Shown: piece by piece, positions 52,501 to 61,007 of the stretch
Layout of the letters: each line of letters begins with the position of its first letter
Position numbering within the stretch: position 1 is the stretch's first letter
Origin: Candidatus Zixiibacteriota bacterium
GTDB lineage: Bacteria; Zixibacteria; MSB-5A5; GN15; FEB-12
Direction of reading: 5' to 3'
Length of the DNA: 64,000 nucleotides
NCBI GenBank assembly: GCA_017999435.1
Contig: JAGNLV010000004.1
Coordinates: forward strand, 124,001-188,000
Translations under genes and position numbers: made by a program
The notes under the pieces: model-generated
Database searches by the model: none
Seen by the model: only the letters and a program-made list of their open reading frames with translations
Told to the model about the DNA's origin: nothing

Positions 52501-52521
52501 GCTGCCCGTGCCGCGTATATT
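52494..52521 (+). promoter_or_regulatory. Promoter of rpsT
   Basis: TTGACA-16-TATATT. The -35 box overlaps the murJ start on the other strand. Confidence 0.75.
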
Positions 52522-52564
52522 TAAAGGTTATTTCTGAAAGCAAAGGAAGATGTGAAAGGATAGT

Positions 52565-52825
52565 ATGCCGCATCACAAATCGAACTTCAAGCGGATGAGG
52601 CAGTCGGAGAAGCAGCGGGACCGGAACCGGGCCTGGCGGTCCCACCTGCGCGGCGCCATCCGCGACCTGCGGGCGACGGAACCCGGGGCCCCGGATCTCG
52701 CCGGCAAATACCGCACCGTGGTCTCGATGATCGACCGGGCGGCCTCCCGCCGCCTGCTCCACCGGCGCACGGCCGACCGGTACAAATCCCGGCTGGCGCG
52801 GCACGCGGCGAGCAAACCGGCCTGA
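52565..52825 (+). CDS. rpsT: 30S ribosomal protein S20
   Basis: An 86-aa basic, all-helical protein of the small subunit. It starts MPHHKSNFKRMRQSEKQRDRNRAWRS, which is the standard S20 opening, and ends with the conserved AASRRLLHRRTADRYKSRLARHA. AAAGGA lies 5 nt before the ATG. Single-gene unit between its own promoter and terminator hairpins. It binds 16S rRNA. Confidence 0.95.
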   Translation: MPHHKSNFKRMRQSEKQRDRNRAWRSHLRGAIRDLRATEPGAPDLAGKYRTVVSMIDRAASRRLLHRRTADRYKSRLARHAASKPA

Positions 52826-52877
52826 TCCGGCGACACCGGATCGAGCACAGCGCCCGGCGCGGCAACGCAGCCGGGCG
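52824..52877 (+). terminator. Tandem hairpins after rpsT
   Basis: GATCCGG-CGACA-CCGGATC (52824-52842) followed by CGCCCGGC/GCCGGGCG (52851-52877) with a short GTTCGGCGTT tail. The first hairpin includes the stop codon region. Confidence 0.6.
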
Positions 52878-53009
52878 TTCGGCGTTGGGGCGGCGGCCGG
52901 CGCGAAGTTCTCCATGGGATGAAAAGTAGCGGGGCGCGCGCAGGGGCTTCAACAAGTATTTTCAGAGGGGAGCAGAACGCGGCCGCCCGGACGGGCGCCG
53001 GAGGGGAAC

Positions 53010-53825
53010 TCAGCGGTTGAGCATGTACACCCGGCCGTCAAAACACGCGATCCGGCGGCGCCGCGCCCGCAAAGCGATGAGCTCGGCCAGAAATGCCTGC
53101 TTCTGCTCAAGCGTAGACCGATCGGCGAGCACGGGAACGGGGAAGTCGATGTTGAGCACGCGGCACACCGCCTGAACCCGGATGAGACCGGGCGGGAAAA
53201 GCCGTCCGCTGGACACGGCCCGGCGAAGGTCCTCGAGGGTGAAGGTCGGCAGGCTCACCGTCCCCGAGTGCGGTCCGGAGTGGTCGCCCCACTCCCCCTC
53301 TCCCCCGTCCCGGACGACCGGGTAGAAAGCCCCGCTTTCGAGGATGGCCCGAAAGACCGCATCGAACGGCACCGGACAGCCGGTGAGGCTGGAGTGGCGG
53401 ATCCGAACGCGGATCGGCGCGGCGCCGACAAAACCGAATATGAGATCGAGATGGTCGGGGGAGTCGGGAACGGTTTTCTCGGCGGGGAGGATCTCAATCC
53501 GGTCCGGGAAACGGGCCAGGACGCGGGTGAGATCATCGTGGGTGAACCGGGTCAGGCTGAGCGGATCGCTGTCCACCATCAACTCGACCGGGGTGCAGAT
53601 CTGGACCGGGAGGTGCTCGAAGTCGGCATCGACCAGCGAGTAGTAGGTCCGGGAATCATCCAAAAGAAGAAAGTCGTCGCCCTCCAGCGGGGTGACCAGC
53701 AGAGGGTCGCGAAAGATCCCCGGCCCCTCAGGGGACAGGTCAATACGCCCGCCATCATCCCATTCAAACGGGGCGATACGGTCCTGATCGATGATACGCA
53801 GGTGCTGCAGTGCGTGAAACTCCAT
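53010..53825 (-). CDS. ParB/Srx-fold protein (possible SbnI/SerK-like), unknown function
   Basis: A 271-aa cytoplasmic protein. The N-terminal 80 residues follow the ParB/Srx pattern (LQHLRIIDQDRIAPFEW then GIFRDPLLVTPLEGDDFLLLDDSRTYYSL), as in SbnI/SerK serine kinases and ParB-like regulators. The usual catalytic HE and DGHHR motifs are replaced by FEWDD and LDDSRTYY, so nuclease or kinase activity is doubtful. The C-terminal part (160-271) ends in a basic ALRARRRRIACF segment. The start at 53825 begins MEFHALQHL and is preferred over an upstream codon. Its role is unknown. Confidence 0.6.
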   Translation of the reverse strand: MEFHALQHLRIIDQDRIAPFEWDDGGRIDLSPEGPGIFRDPLLVTPLEGDDFLLLDDSRTYYSLVDADFEHLPVQICTPVELMVDSDPLSLTRFTHDDLTRVLARFPDRIEILPAEKTVPDSPDHLDLIFGFVGAAPIRVRIRHSSLTGCPVPFDAVFRAILESGAFYPVVRDGGEGEWGDHSGPHSGTVSLPTFTLEDLRRAVSSGRLFPPGLIRVQAVCRVLNIDFPVPVLADRSTLEQKQAFLAELIALRARRRRIACFDGRVYMLNR

Positions 53826-54000
53826 GGGCGAAAGTGGAGCAAGCCCTGTGCCGTCGTTGCCGGGCTGAGACAAGCGTCTAATTACCAACAGGTTGAATTG
53901 TGTCCCGGCGCCGCGGCGGGGGCGCCAAAACTCGGGGCCGGGGCTGCGGCCGACACAGATTGTGCACAGCCGGTCATAGGGCGGATTCCGGCGGTCTTGC

Positions 54001-54040
54001 GCCCAAAAGAAGACCGGCCGGGGCTGTCTCCCGGCCGGTC
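54001..54040 (-). terminator. Rho-independent terminator of the M28 peptidase gene
   Basis: An 11-bp GC stem (GACCGGCCGGG/CCCGGCCGGTC) with a 7-nt loop, followed on the minus strand by TTCTTTTGGG. Confidence 0.8.
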
Positions 54041-54074
54041 CATGTTTTCGCCCGAGACCTCTTGTCGTTGCAGC

Positions 54075-56807
54075 CTACTCCACGCAACCGGCCACCGGGG
54101 CCGGTCCCCCGCGGAACAGATAGCCGATGAGCGCGGTGAGATCGGCAACCGTGAGTTCGCAGTCGCCGTTGACATCGGCGTTGTTCAGCACCGGCGGCGG
54201 CGGCCCGCCCCGAAACATGTACGCGACGAAGTAGGTCAGATCGGCGACATTCACCGACCCGGAACCATCGACGTCCCCATACTCCTCCACGCTGCCGGAT
54301 TCGCCGAACTGGGCTTTGACGAAGTTCATCAGCTGCGTGGCCGAGGAGTCGGTGAGGAACATGACCGGGAACGCCAGCACGATTCTCGCGCCGTGGGGCG
54401 TGGTTTTCAGAATGCCGACCGGTTGGCCCTCGCGGGCCGGATTGTCGGTGGCCGAATTGTACGTGTACAGGAGGGTGGCGCCGGGAGCGAGCTGGAGACT
54501 CGGCACATAGGGCAGGTTGTTGAAGACGTTCGGGCGGACCGTCAGGCTGGGCCAGCCGTTCTGCCCGTGGGCGCCGGCGAAATCGAAGGCCGAGTTCTCC
54601 GTCCAGGAGGCGAGGCCGAAGTCGGTGTAGACGAAGTCGTCGGGGTAGATGACGGAGCTGGTCCAGTACTGCACGGTGCGCAGACCGGCGACCAGAATAT
54701 TGCCGGTGTAGCCGGCATACCAGGTGAGCGAGTCCTGTGAGGTCTTCAGGAAGTGGTTGGTGAAATCGTCGTCGAACCAGAAGATCGAGGAGTACTGCCC
54801 GGCGATCCCGCGCCGAAGCGCGGCGCCGGCGAAATCGGTCACCTCAAGGGAATACGGCGTGGGCCCCAGGATCGTGTCCCAGAAGGCCACCTGGCCCGCC
54901 TGGGTCGGGACCGAGGGGTGCTGGGAGGTTTCGTCCACGATCAGAATGCCGCCGTCGAACGTGGCGGCATAGTTGCCCGATTCGGGCGAAAGCTCCGACT
55001 CATGGGCATCACCGTCGACGGCGGAGATCCGGTAAGTGAAGAGGGAGTGCGGCGCGATGGCGCTGTCGGTATAAGACTGACCGGTGACGCCCCCGGCCAG
55101 CAACTGATAGTCGTAGTCCTCGATTTTCCGATAGATCTTATAGCCGGTGAGGTCTCCCTCGGTGTTGGGACGCCAGGAGAGGGCGATGGCCTGGAGCGCC
55201 GGGTCGGCCACCAGGGCGCTCGGCCGGCGCGGCACCACCAGCGGCGTCAGACTGTCCTCCGTGGAGTAGATCGACGGATAGGAGTCCTCGACGCTGCCTT
55301 CGGCCGTGAAGAAATACGGCTGGCCCTCGGTGAGGCCGGTGACGACATAGGAGCAGCCGCCCGGCGGGACGACGGCGGAATCGGTATAAACGCCCGAGGC
55401 TGTCCCCCAGCGCACGACGTAGCGGTAGGAGGGATCGCAGCTCTTCCAGATAACCTCGATCGACTGGCCGTCGCCCATATCCACCAGACGCTCGATTTCA
55501 GTCGGCCGGGCGGAGTTGGCGACGATGGCGAGAGCGGCCAGACCGGCTTTCACTACTTTCGTGAAAAACGGGAAATTCATCTCGCTGGTCAGGTCGAGGT
55601 TGGTGTGCCAGCCGGGGTAGTTGAACGTCCCCTCGATGCTGTTGGAGACGGGGAATCCCTGATCGATGAACGACTGGTGATCGGACCCGCCGGGCGAGTT
55701 CTCGGGCATCGTGACCAGGTCGGTGAGGCGTTCAATGGTGGCGATGTGGAGATCGCGGTAGTGCCCGTTGGCCGGACCGGCGCTCAGGGCGATGAGACGC
55801 TCGTTGCTCGGATCGTACCCGATCATGTCGTAGTTGAACATCACCTCGACGTCGGTCCCCTGGGCGGCGAACTGGGCCGCCGAATAGGCGGAGCCGACCA
55901 GCCCGACCTCCTCGGCGGAGAAGGGGATGAAGGCGACCGTCTTGCGCAGGGGAACATCCTTGAGCACGCGGGCCATTTCCATGACGGCCACGGTGCCGGA
56001 GGCGTTGTCGTCGGCGCCGGGCGCATACACGTACGGATCCGTGCCGTCGCCATACACGATCGAATCGTAGTGGCCGCCGACCACGATGGTCTTGTCGGGC
56101 TCGGCGTAGCCGGGCTTGGTCGCGACGATGTTGTAGTGGGTCCCGTAGTAACTGAACGGCTGAAGGGTGACGGTATACCCCCAGCTCTGGAATTTCTGGA
56201 CGATCCAGTTGAGGGCGGCGATGATCGAGTCGGCGAAGATGTAGCGGGTCCGGAAGTTCATGAGGCGCTCGTCAAAGGCGAAGATGGAGTCCTGGCTGAC
56301 GAGGTTGATGAGGGTGTCGGTCGGGAAATCGTCGATATCCAGCAGACCGGTGGCGACGGTGGTGGGCAGGTAGAGCCAGCGGACGCTCAGGGTGGTCAGC
56401 GCCTGGGCGTGGCAGCCGCGCCGCTCGGAGAGTTCGCGGGCAACGGCCGGGTCGGTCTGGAGCAGCGACATCGTCTCGTTGATCGGGACTGCCTGGCCGA
56501 GCGCCTGCATATCCATGCGGTCGCGCGGCGCCGGTCCATTGGGCATGACGCGGTACACGCCCGCCGGATCGACATCGGTGTAGACAATCTCGACCGCCAA
56601 TCCCGACTGCCGCAGGAGCTGCTCCTTCGTTGCCGAGAGGCCGGCCAAAAACCGGTTGCCATCGCGCGTGTAAGCGGGGCCGACCACCTGCGCGGCCAGA
56701 TCGGCCTGGAACTGATTGCGCACGGTGATCCACCCGATGTCTTCGGCGGTCGCCGAACCGGTCGCCGCGATCAGCAACAGGGCAAGCGAACCAAACAATT
56801 TCTTCAT
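54075..56807 (-). CDS. Secreted M28-family aminopeptidase with Fn3-like and dockerin domains
   Basis: A 910-aa exported metallopeptidase: signal peptide (1-21), an N-terminal accessory part, M28 domain (about 215-430) with two-zinc motifs GGHYDS, PGADDNASG, FSAEEVGLVG, FNYDMIGYD and the final histidine in YPGWHTNLD. Fn3-like modules follow (about 450-620), then a beta-rich region of unknown type. A type I dockerin closes the protein (about 845-910): GDVDGSGSVNVADLTYF and NADVNGDCELTVADLTALI, calcium-binding repeats. It degrades peptides outside the cell and the dockerin may tie it to a cohesin. A TTGACA-16-TACCTT promoter and a strong terminator bracket it. Confidence 0.9.
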   Translation of the reverse strand: MKKLFGSLALLLIAATGSATAEDIGWITVRNQFQADLAAQVVGPAYTRDGNRFLAGLSATKEQLLRQSGLAVEIVYTDVDPAGVYRVMPNGPAPRDRMDMQALGQAVPINETMSLLQTDPAVARELSERRGCHAQALTTLSVRWLYLPTTVATGLLDIDDFPTDTLINLVSQDSIFAFDERLMNFRTRYIFADSIIAALNWIVQKFQSWGYTVTLQPFSYYGTHYNIVATKPGYAEPDKTIVVGGHYDSIVYGDGTDPYVYAPGADDNASGTVAVMEMARVLKDVPLRKTVAFIPFSAEEVGLVGSAYSAAQFAAQGTDVEVMFNYDMIGYDPSNERLIALSAGPANGHYRDLHIATIERLTDLVTMPENSPGGSDHQSFIDQGFPVSNSIEGTFNYPGWHTNLDLTSEMNFPFFTKVVKAGLAALAIVANSARPTEIERLVDMGDGQSIEVIWKSCDPSYRYVVRWGTASGVYTDSAVVPPGGCSYVVTGLTEGQPYFFTAEGSVEDSYPSIYSTEDSLTPLVVPRRPSALVADPALQAIALSWRPNTEGDLTGYKIYRKIEDYDYQLLAGGVTGQSYTDSAIAPHSLFTYRISAVDGDAHESELSPESGNYAATFDGGILIVDETSQHPSVPTQAGQVAFWDTILGPTPYSLEVTDFAGAALRRGIAGQYSSIFWFDDDFTNHFLKTSQDSLTWYAGYTGNILVAGLRTVQYWTSSVIYPDDFVYTDFGLASWTENSAFDFAGAHGQNGWPSLTVRPNVFNNLPYVPSLQLAPGATLLYTYNSATDNPAREGQPVGILKTTPHGARIVLAFPVMFLTDSSATQLMNFVKAQFGESGSVEEYGDVDGSGSVNVADLTYFVAYMFRGGPPPPVLNNADVNGDCELTVADLTALIGYLFRGGPAPVAGCVE

Positions 56808-56922
56808 ACTATTTCGAGCCTCCGGACCGAGGTCCTCTGGGTATTTGCATCATAGCATAGACGTGCGTATTGCGAAGGCGTTTATTGCGAGTACCGCACC
56901 GCGGACACGACGTATCACAACT

Positions 56923-56950
56923 AAGGTATACGGTAACAACAGATTGTCAA
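56923..56950 (-). promoter_or_regulatory. Promoter of the M28 peptidase gene
   Basis: TTGACA-16-TACCTT on the minus strand; leader of about 110 nt. Confidence 0.5.
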
Positions 56951-56972
56951 TGGAAGAAAAAGCGCGGCGCTG

Positions 56973-57485
56973 TTAGATATCGACGCCGAATGGAGGCAGG
57001 GAACCACTTTCGGACCTTCGCTCAGGCTCCTCGGAGAACGCAATTTCCGCGCCCCGGGGCATGGCGGGCAGGTCGGCCGGCGAGAGCAAGGCCCGATTGT
57101 CCGCTTGCCTGACATAGGCGGCGGTGACTTTGATGGCACCGCAGAATTTCCGCAGCAGATTGCGGCGCTTTCGGTTAGAAAGAAGGTGGGGGCTCTCGGG
57201 GGTCAGGGCGAAGATGAACTCCGGAGTCGAGGACAGAATCCGCACCGCCTCGATCTTCTCTCCGGCGAGGCGATTTTGAATGAACCCGAGAACGGCAAAG
57301 AGCGCGCGGAATTCCAGATCGAGGATATCGCCGGTCATGCGCGTCCGGTAGAGAATCCCGTAGTCGGGGATGGCGAAGCTGACAATTGCCGAGACCATCC
57401 GATCATCGGCCGCAGGGTCCGGAATGGCCAAGGGGCAGCGGCGCAGCGCAAGATAGCAGGTGAGAGGACACACCGGCGCTTCCAT
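56973..57485 (-). CDS. Conserved-looking hypothetical protein, start uncertain
   Basis: A 170-aa reading from the ATG at 57485, in an open frame that continues upstream for another 88 codons without a clear start. Near the ATG there is a Cys cluster (SCMEAPVCPLTCYLALRRC), and later a strand/helix part with DYGILYRTRMTGDILDLEF and a C-terminal KRRNLLRKFCGAIKV. The frame overlaps the end of the thioesterase gene if a start nearer to 57640 is used. Codon use fits the neighbours, so it is probably real. I do not recognise the family. Confidence 0.5.
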   Translation of the reverse strand: MEAPVCPLTCYLALRRCPLAIPDPAADDRMVSAIVSFAIPDYGILYRTRMTGDILDLEFRALFAVLGFIQNRLAGEKIEAVRILSSTPEFIFALTPESPHLLSNRKRRNLLRKFCGAIKVTAAYVRQADNRALLSPADLPAMPRGAEIAFSEEPERRSESGSLPPFGVDI

Positions 57486-57636
57486 GCACGACCGTTGAGC
57501 AATCCCTGTGCCCGACGCCACGGGGGCCCCGGCGGGGTCGTAGGTCGCGGCGGCGGCGGAACTTAGGATAACCTGCCGGGTCGCAGCGGCAGCGGCTTGC
57601 CGGGCCGAGTGCAGCTCGCTGCCGAGGAACGCACCG

Positions 57637-58068
57637 TCACTCGAGCGAGCGCAGGAGCAGGCGACGGAAATCTTCTTCGGCCTCGATGTATTTGCCGGTG
57701 GCGGAGGCGAAGGGGCGGCCGTCGGCATCGACAATCTCGCCTTCGGCAAACCACGCCCGGCCCCTCTGTTTAACGACCCGGCCGGTGCAGAAGAGCTTGT
57801 CGCCGGTGTAGACGGGGCGGTGGTAGCGGACGGTCATTTCGGCCGTGACGGCGCAGACATCTGCCGCCAACACCGCTTTGACCATCACCTCGTCGAGCAG
57901 CGCCGCCGTAATGCCGCCGTGCCCAATGCCGCAATAGCCCTCGAATCGTTCGTCGGCCACAGCCTCGGTGAGAACCTTCTCGCCGTCGAAAAAGAAGCGG
58001 GCCTGCAGTCCGCAGGCATTCTTGTCGCCGCAGACGAAGCAGCCGTGATATTTGGGGACTTCTCTCAT
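57637..58068 (-). CDS. PaaI/4HBT-type hotdog thioesterase
   Basis: A 143-aa hotdog-fold protein. It starts with a YHGCFVCGDKNACGLQARFF segment common in this subfamily, then GYCGIGHGGITAALLDEVM (active-site helix with His and Asp/Glu) and a YHRPVYTGDKLFCTG strand. Such proteins hydrolyse acyl-CoA, and the Cys pair in CFVCG is typical of this stand-alone type. No Shine-Dalgarno; TACTAT ends 5 nt before the ATG. Single gene. Confidence 0.85.
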   Translation of the reverse strand: MREVPKYHGCFVCGDKNACGLQARFFFDGEKVLTEAVADERFEGYCGIGHGGITAALLDEVMVKAVLAADVCAVTAEMTVRYHRPVYTGDKLFCTGRVVKQRGRAWFAEGEIVDADGRPFASATGKYIEAEEDFRRLLLRSLE

Positions 58069-58073
58069 AGCCG

Positions 58074-58103
58074 ATAGTAGGAGGCGGCGACGGGCAAAGT
58101 CAA
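58074..58103 (-). promoter_or_regulatory. Promoter of the thioesterase gene, probably leaderless
   Basis: TTGACT-18-TACTAT on the minus strand ending 5 nt before the ATG. Confidence 0.55.
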
Positions 58104-58145
58104 CGATGGAATGGCGTCGGGGAGATCAAACCGTGCAGGCCGAGG

Positions 58146-58187
58146 CAGAAAAAGTTCGCGCCCGGCTGCGGTCGGCGGCCGGGCGCG
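58146..58187 (-). terminator. Rho-independent terminator after the lipoprotein gene
   Basis: CGCGCCCGGC/GCCGGGCGCG stem (10 bp) with an 11-nt loop and a minus-strand tail AACTTTTTCTG, 24 nt past the stop. Confidence 0.8.
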
Positions 58188-58211
58188 GAAATTGAGAGTA
58201 CGCAGCGGGCG

Positions 58212-59060
58212 TCAGCCTTCCTGCGAGCAGGCGACGCCGTCGTACGTCCAGGTGTACCCGTTGGCGGTGGCGACGACGTGCACGGCGCCGTTGTGGAATG
58301 TCGCGCTGAAATTCCACTGAGTCGGCACCGGCGCTTCGTCGTTGCGCTGGTAGGTCATCATGATGGTCGCGGTGAACCGGCCGGAGGTCGGGCAGCCGCG
58401 GTCCCAGGTGGGGCCGGTTTTGGTCACGACGACGTCGTCGAGCGCCGCTTCCGCGGCGAAGTCATAGTGCACGACCGAGTCGGCAAAGACGAACTTGGTC
58501 TCGACGCTGCAGCCGTTGGCGCCGTCGATGGTCGCTTCCTGCGTGTGGAGTCCGTCAAAATCGAACAGGCTGTAGCCCGCGCCGTTGATGTAGGTGACGG
58601 TGGTGTCGGGAGCGGTCCACGACCACCGGTGGCGGTAGAGGAGCTGCTCGAGGCCGGAGCCCTCCTGGGTCGGCTGGCCGTTGCGCAGGAACTGGATCGA
58701 GTCGTTGACGATGGCGATGTAGCCGCTCTGGCTGTGCCATTCCAGGTGGATGGTGTGCCAGCCGGAGCTGTAGGAGACGATCAGGGAGTCGGTGATACCG
58801 TTCGGATCGCCGGGACCATGGTGAATCGGATCGTCGTCGTTGGCGGGCAGGGTCTGAATCGCCCCGAGGGCCTCGGTGAACTGGGTAATGGTGGTGTCGA
58901 GCAGCGCCTCAAACTGGGTATTGGCCGCCTGGAACTGGGGATCCTCGAGGCTCCCCCACTTGGTCGGGTTGTCGTCGTCGTCGCTGCAGCCCCAGATGAA
59001 AGCCAGCGCGGCCAGAGCCAGCGCCGCGCCCGAGAGGAACAAAGACCTGTGAGAACGCAT
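58212..59060 (-). CDS. Lipoprotein of unknown function
   Basis: A 282-aa lipoprotein: signal peptide with lipobox IWGC (Cys25) followed directly by an Asp-rich stretch (SDDDDNPTKWG). The body has beta-rich strands with SGWHTIHLEWHSQSGYIAIVND and ends with a NGYTWTYDGVAC cysteine; no known domain is visible. AAAGGAG precedes the ATG by 6 nt. It lies 52 nt past the argF stop, so may share its transcript, and a strong terminator follows. Confidence 0.72.
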   Translation of the reverse strand: MRSHRSLFLSGAALALAALAFIWGCSDDDDNPTKWGSLEDPQFQAANTQFEALLDTTITQFTEALGAIQTLPANDDDPIHHGPGDPNGITDSLIVSYSSGWHTIHLEWHSQSGYIAIVNDSIQFLRNGQPTQEGSGLEQLLYRHRWSWTAPDTTVTYINGAGYSLFDFDGLHTQEATIDGANGCSVETKFVFADSVVHYDFAAEAALDDVVVTKTGPTWDRGCPTSGRFTATIMMTYQRNDEAPVPTQWNFSATFHNGAVHVVATANGYTWTYDGVACSQEG

Positions 59061-59112
59061 CTGCGTCTCCTTTCTCTGCAGACAGCTCCTCCCGGGCGGC
59101 CGGCCGAAGAGG

Positions 59113-60015
59113 CTATTGGAGCAGGAAGGTCATGATGGCCTTCTGAATGTGCAGCCTGTTCTCCGCTTCGTCGAAGACCCGCGAGTGCGGTCCGTCGATC
59201 ACTTCGTCGGTGATCTCGCGTCCCCGCTCGGCGGGGAGGCAGTGCAACACGATAGCTTTCGGATCGGCCAGCGCCAGCAGGGAGCTGTTGAGTTGGTATT
59301 TTTTCAGCTTCTCTGCTTTCTGCTCGGCCAGATGTTTCTGCCCCATCGAGGCCCAAACATCGGTATAGACTACATCGGCCCCGGCGACCGCTTCTTTAGG
59401 GTCCTCGGTGAGGAGAACCCGGCTGGCCGGGTTTGCCTGGGCGCGCCGGAGAATAGCCCCGTCGGGCTGGGTGTCGGCGGCCGTACCGATCCGCAAATCC
59501 ATGGGAATCAGCGAGGCCAGGTTGAGCCAGCTGTTGACGATGTTGTTGCCGTCGCCCACGTAGGCGATCTTGAAGCGCTCCCGCCCGGGGAAGCTCTCCA
59601 TGACGGTGAAGTAGTCGCCGAGAATCTGGCAGGGATGCACGAGGTCGGTCAGGCCGTTGACGACGGGCACGGACGCGTACTTGGCGAGGCCCTCGACGTC
59701 GGACTGCTTGAACGTGCGGATCATGATCATGCCGATATAGCGGGAGAGCACCCGGGCGGCGTCCTGAATCGTCTCGCGTTCACCCAGCTTGATCTCGTTG
59801 TCGGTAATGTAGAGGGCGTGGCCGCCCAGCTGGTTGATGCCGACTTCGAAACTGATGCGGGTGCGCAGCGACGGTTTGGTGAAAATACAGGCGACCGCTT
59901 TGCCGGCGAGCGGCTTGGGGGCGATCTGCCCCGATTTCATCCGGGCGCACAGGTCGAAAATCCGGCGGACCTCGTCGGCCGTCAGGTCGGTAATCTGCGT
60001 GAGCGAGCGGGCCAT
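59113..60015 (-). CDS. argF: Ornithine carbamoyltransferase
   Basis: A 300-aa enzyme that makes citrulline from ornithine and carbamoyl phosphate in arginine synthesis. Carbamoyl-phosphate motif FTKPSLRTRISFE (the common S-T-R-T-R is S-L-R-T-R, as in many OTCases), HPCQ near residue 130, and the ornithine motif HCLPAERG near 262. DxxMG-type segment reads DVWASMGQK. AAGGAGA lies 6 nt before the ATG, behind a consensus promoter. No other arg genes are in the window. Confidence 0.95.
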   Translation of the reverse strand: MARSLTQITDLTADEVRRIFDLCARMKSGQIAPKPLAGKAVACIFTKPSLRTRISFEVGINQLGGHALYITDNEIKLGERETIQDAARVLSRYIGMIMIRTFKQSDVEGLAKYASVPVVNGLTDLVHPCQILGDYFTVMESFPGRERFKIAYVGDGNNIVNSWLNLASLIPMDLRIGTAADTQPDGAILRRAQANPASRVLLTEDPKEAVAGADVVYTDVWASMGQKHLAEQKAEKLKKYQLNSSLLALADPKAIVLHCLPAERGREITDEVIDGPHSRVFDEAENRLHIQKAIMTFLLQ

Positions 60016-60068
60016 GGCGTCTCCTTATGCGGTAGTGTCATTTTTCCGTGTTCAGTCGTGTTTTGGGG

Positions 60069-60097
60069 AATAAAGAGGATGGTTGGGGCGATGTCAA
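60069..60097 (-). promoter_or_regulatory. Promoter of argF
   Basis: TTGACA-17-TTTATT on the minus strand; leader about 47 nt with AAGGAGA. Confidence 0.55.
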
Positions 60098-60158
60098 GTC
60101 GGGGGGGGCCGGACAGCCGTCGTCACCCCGGGCTGCCCGACAAAGCCCGCCGAATCCC

Positions 60159-60187
60159 TTGCCAACCGGAACCGGGCGACCGATATT
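60159..60187 (+). promoter_or_regulatory. Promoter of the LiaF-like gene
   Basis: TTGCCA-17-GATATT; leader about 34 nt. Confidence 0.4.
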
Positions 60188-60227
60188 CCGTAATGAACTG
60201 TGGGGATGAGAAAGGACGTTGACGACG

Positions 60228-60983
60228 ATGACCGGACGGCGCGCGACATTTGGCATTATCCTCATCCTTCTGGGGTTCCTCTTTCTGTTGAATTCGCTGG
60301 ACGTGATGTCGGTCGGGGAGGTGCTCCGCTACCTCGTTCCGCTTGGGTTCATTGCGCTGGGAATCTGGCTGATCATCCGGCGCAAGCAGCAGGATGCGGC
60401 GCTGAGTTTCGAAGCGGCGTCGGCCCCTCCTCCCCCGCCCCCGCCCTCGCCCTCTCCGGCCGGACCGGCTCCGCAGACTTTCTGGGCGCATGAGGGGGCG
60501 CAAAGCACGGCGGCCCCGGCCGGCGACGCACCCGCAGGAGGATCGGCCGATCCGGCGGCCCCGGCCGGCGGACCGCAGTTCCAATCCCCCGAGTACGGTG
60601 TCATGCGGGACGGGAAGCTCCGCTACAGCAAGCTGATCGGCGATCTGACCGTCGATCTGCGGGACCGCGCCGTGCAGCACGTCGAGGTTTCGATGGGAAT
60701 CGGCGATCTGGAAATCCGTGTCCACGGGGCCAGACTGGAGGGGGGGTTGTGCCGGATGATCGTCTCCGGGTTTGTCGGCGATATACGGATCCTGTTGCCG
60801 CCCGACATGGCGGTCCTCGCGCACTGCTCGAATTTCATCGGCGACATCGATTTGCTCGGGCGCCGGGTCTCGGGTTTCAGCAGCAATCTCGACGCGCAGA
60901 CCGCCAACTACGCCGCCGCCGAACGCCGGCTGTACATCGCCGCCAACAGCTTCCTCGGGGACATCAAGGTCTACCAGGTGTAG
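60228..60983 (+). CDS. LiaF-like membrane protein (cell-wall-active antibiotic response domain)
   Basis: A 251-aa membrane protein. Two N-terminal helices (about 8-28 and 34-52) of the DUF5668 type, a Pro/Ala-rich linker (60-118), and a C-terminal LiaF/DUF2154-like beta-solenoid with repeated glycine-aspartate turns (IGDLTVDL, FVGDIRIL, FIGDIDLLG, FLGDIKVYQV). LiaF-type proteins restrain envelope-stress two-component systems in Firmicutes; no LiaRS genes are near. A TTG three codons upstream is possible but the ATG at 60228 is likelier, with AAAGGA 12 nt away. Divergent from argF. Confidence 0.8.
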   Translation: MTGRRATFGIILILLGFLFLLNSLDVMSVGEVLRYLVPLGFIALGIWLIIRRKQQDAALSFEAASAPPPPPPPSPSPAGPAPQTFWAHEGAQSTAAPAGDAPAGGSADPAAPAGGPQFQSPEYGVMRDGKLRYSKLIGDLTVDLRDRAVQHVEVSMGIGDLEIRVHGARLEGGLCRMIVSGFVGDIRILLPPDMAVLAHCSNFIGDIDLLGRRVSGFSSNLDAQTANYAAAERRLYIAANSFLGDIKVYQV

Positions 60984-61007
60984 GAAGCCGCCCGGCGCTC
61001 CTTTCCG

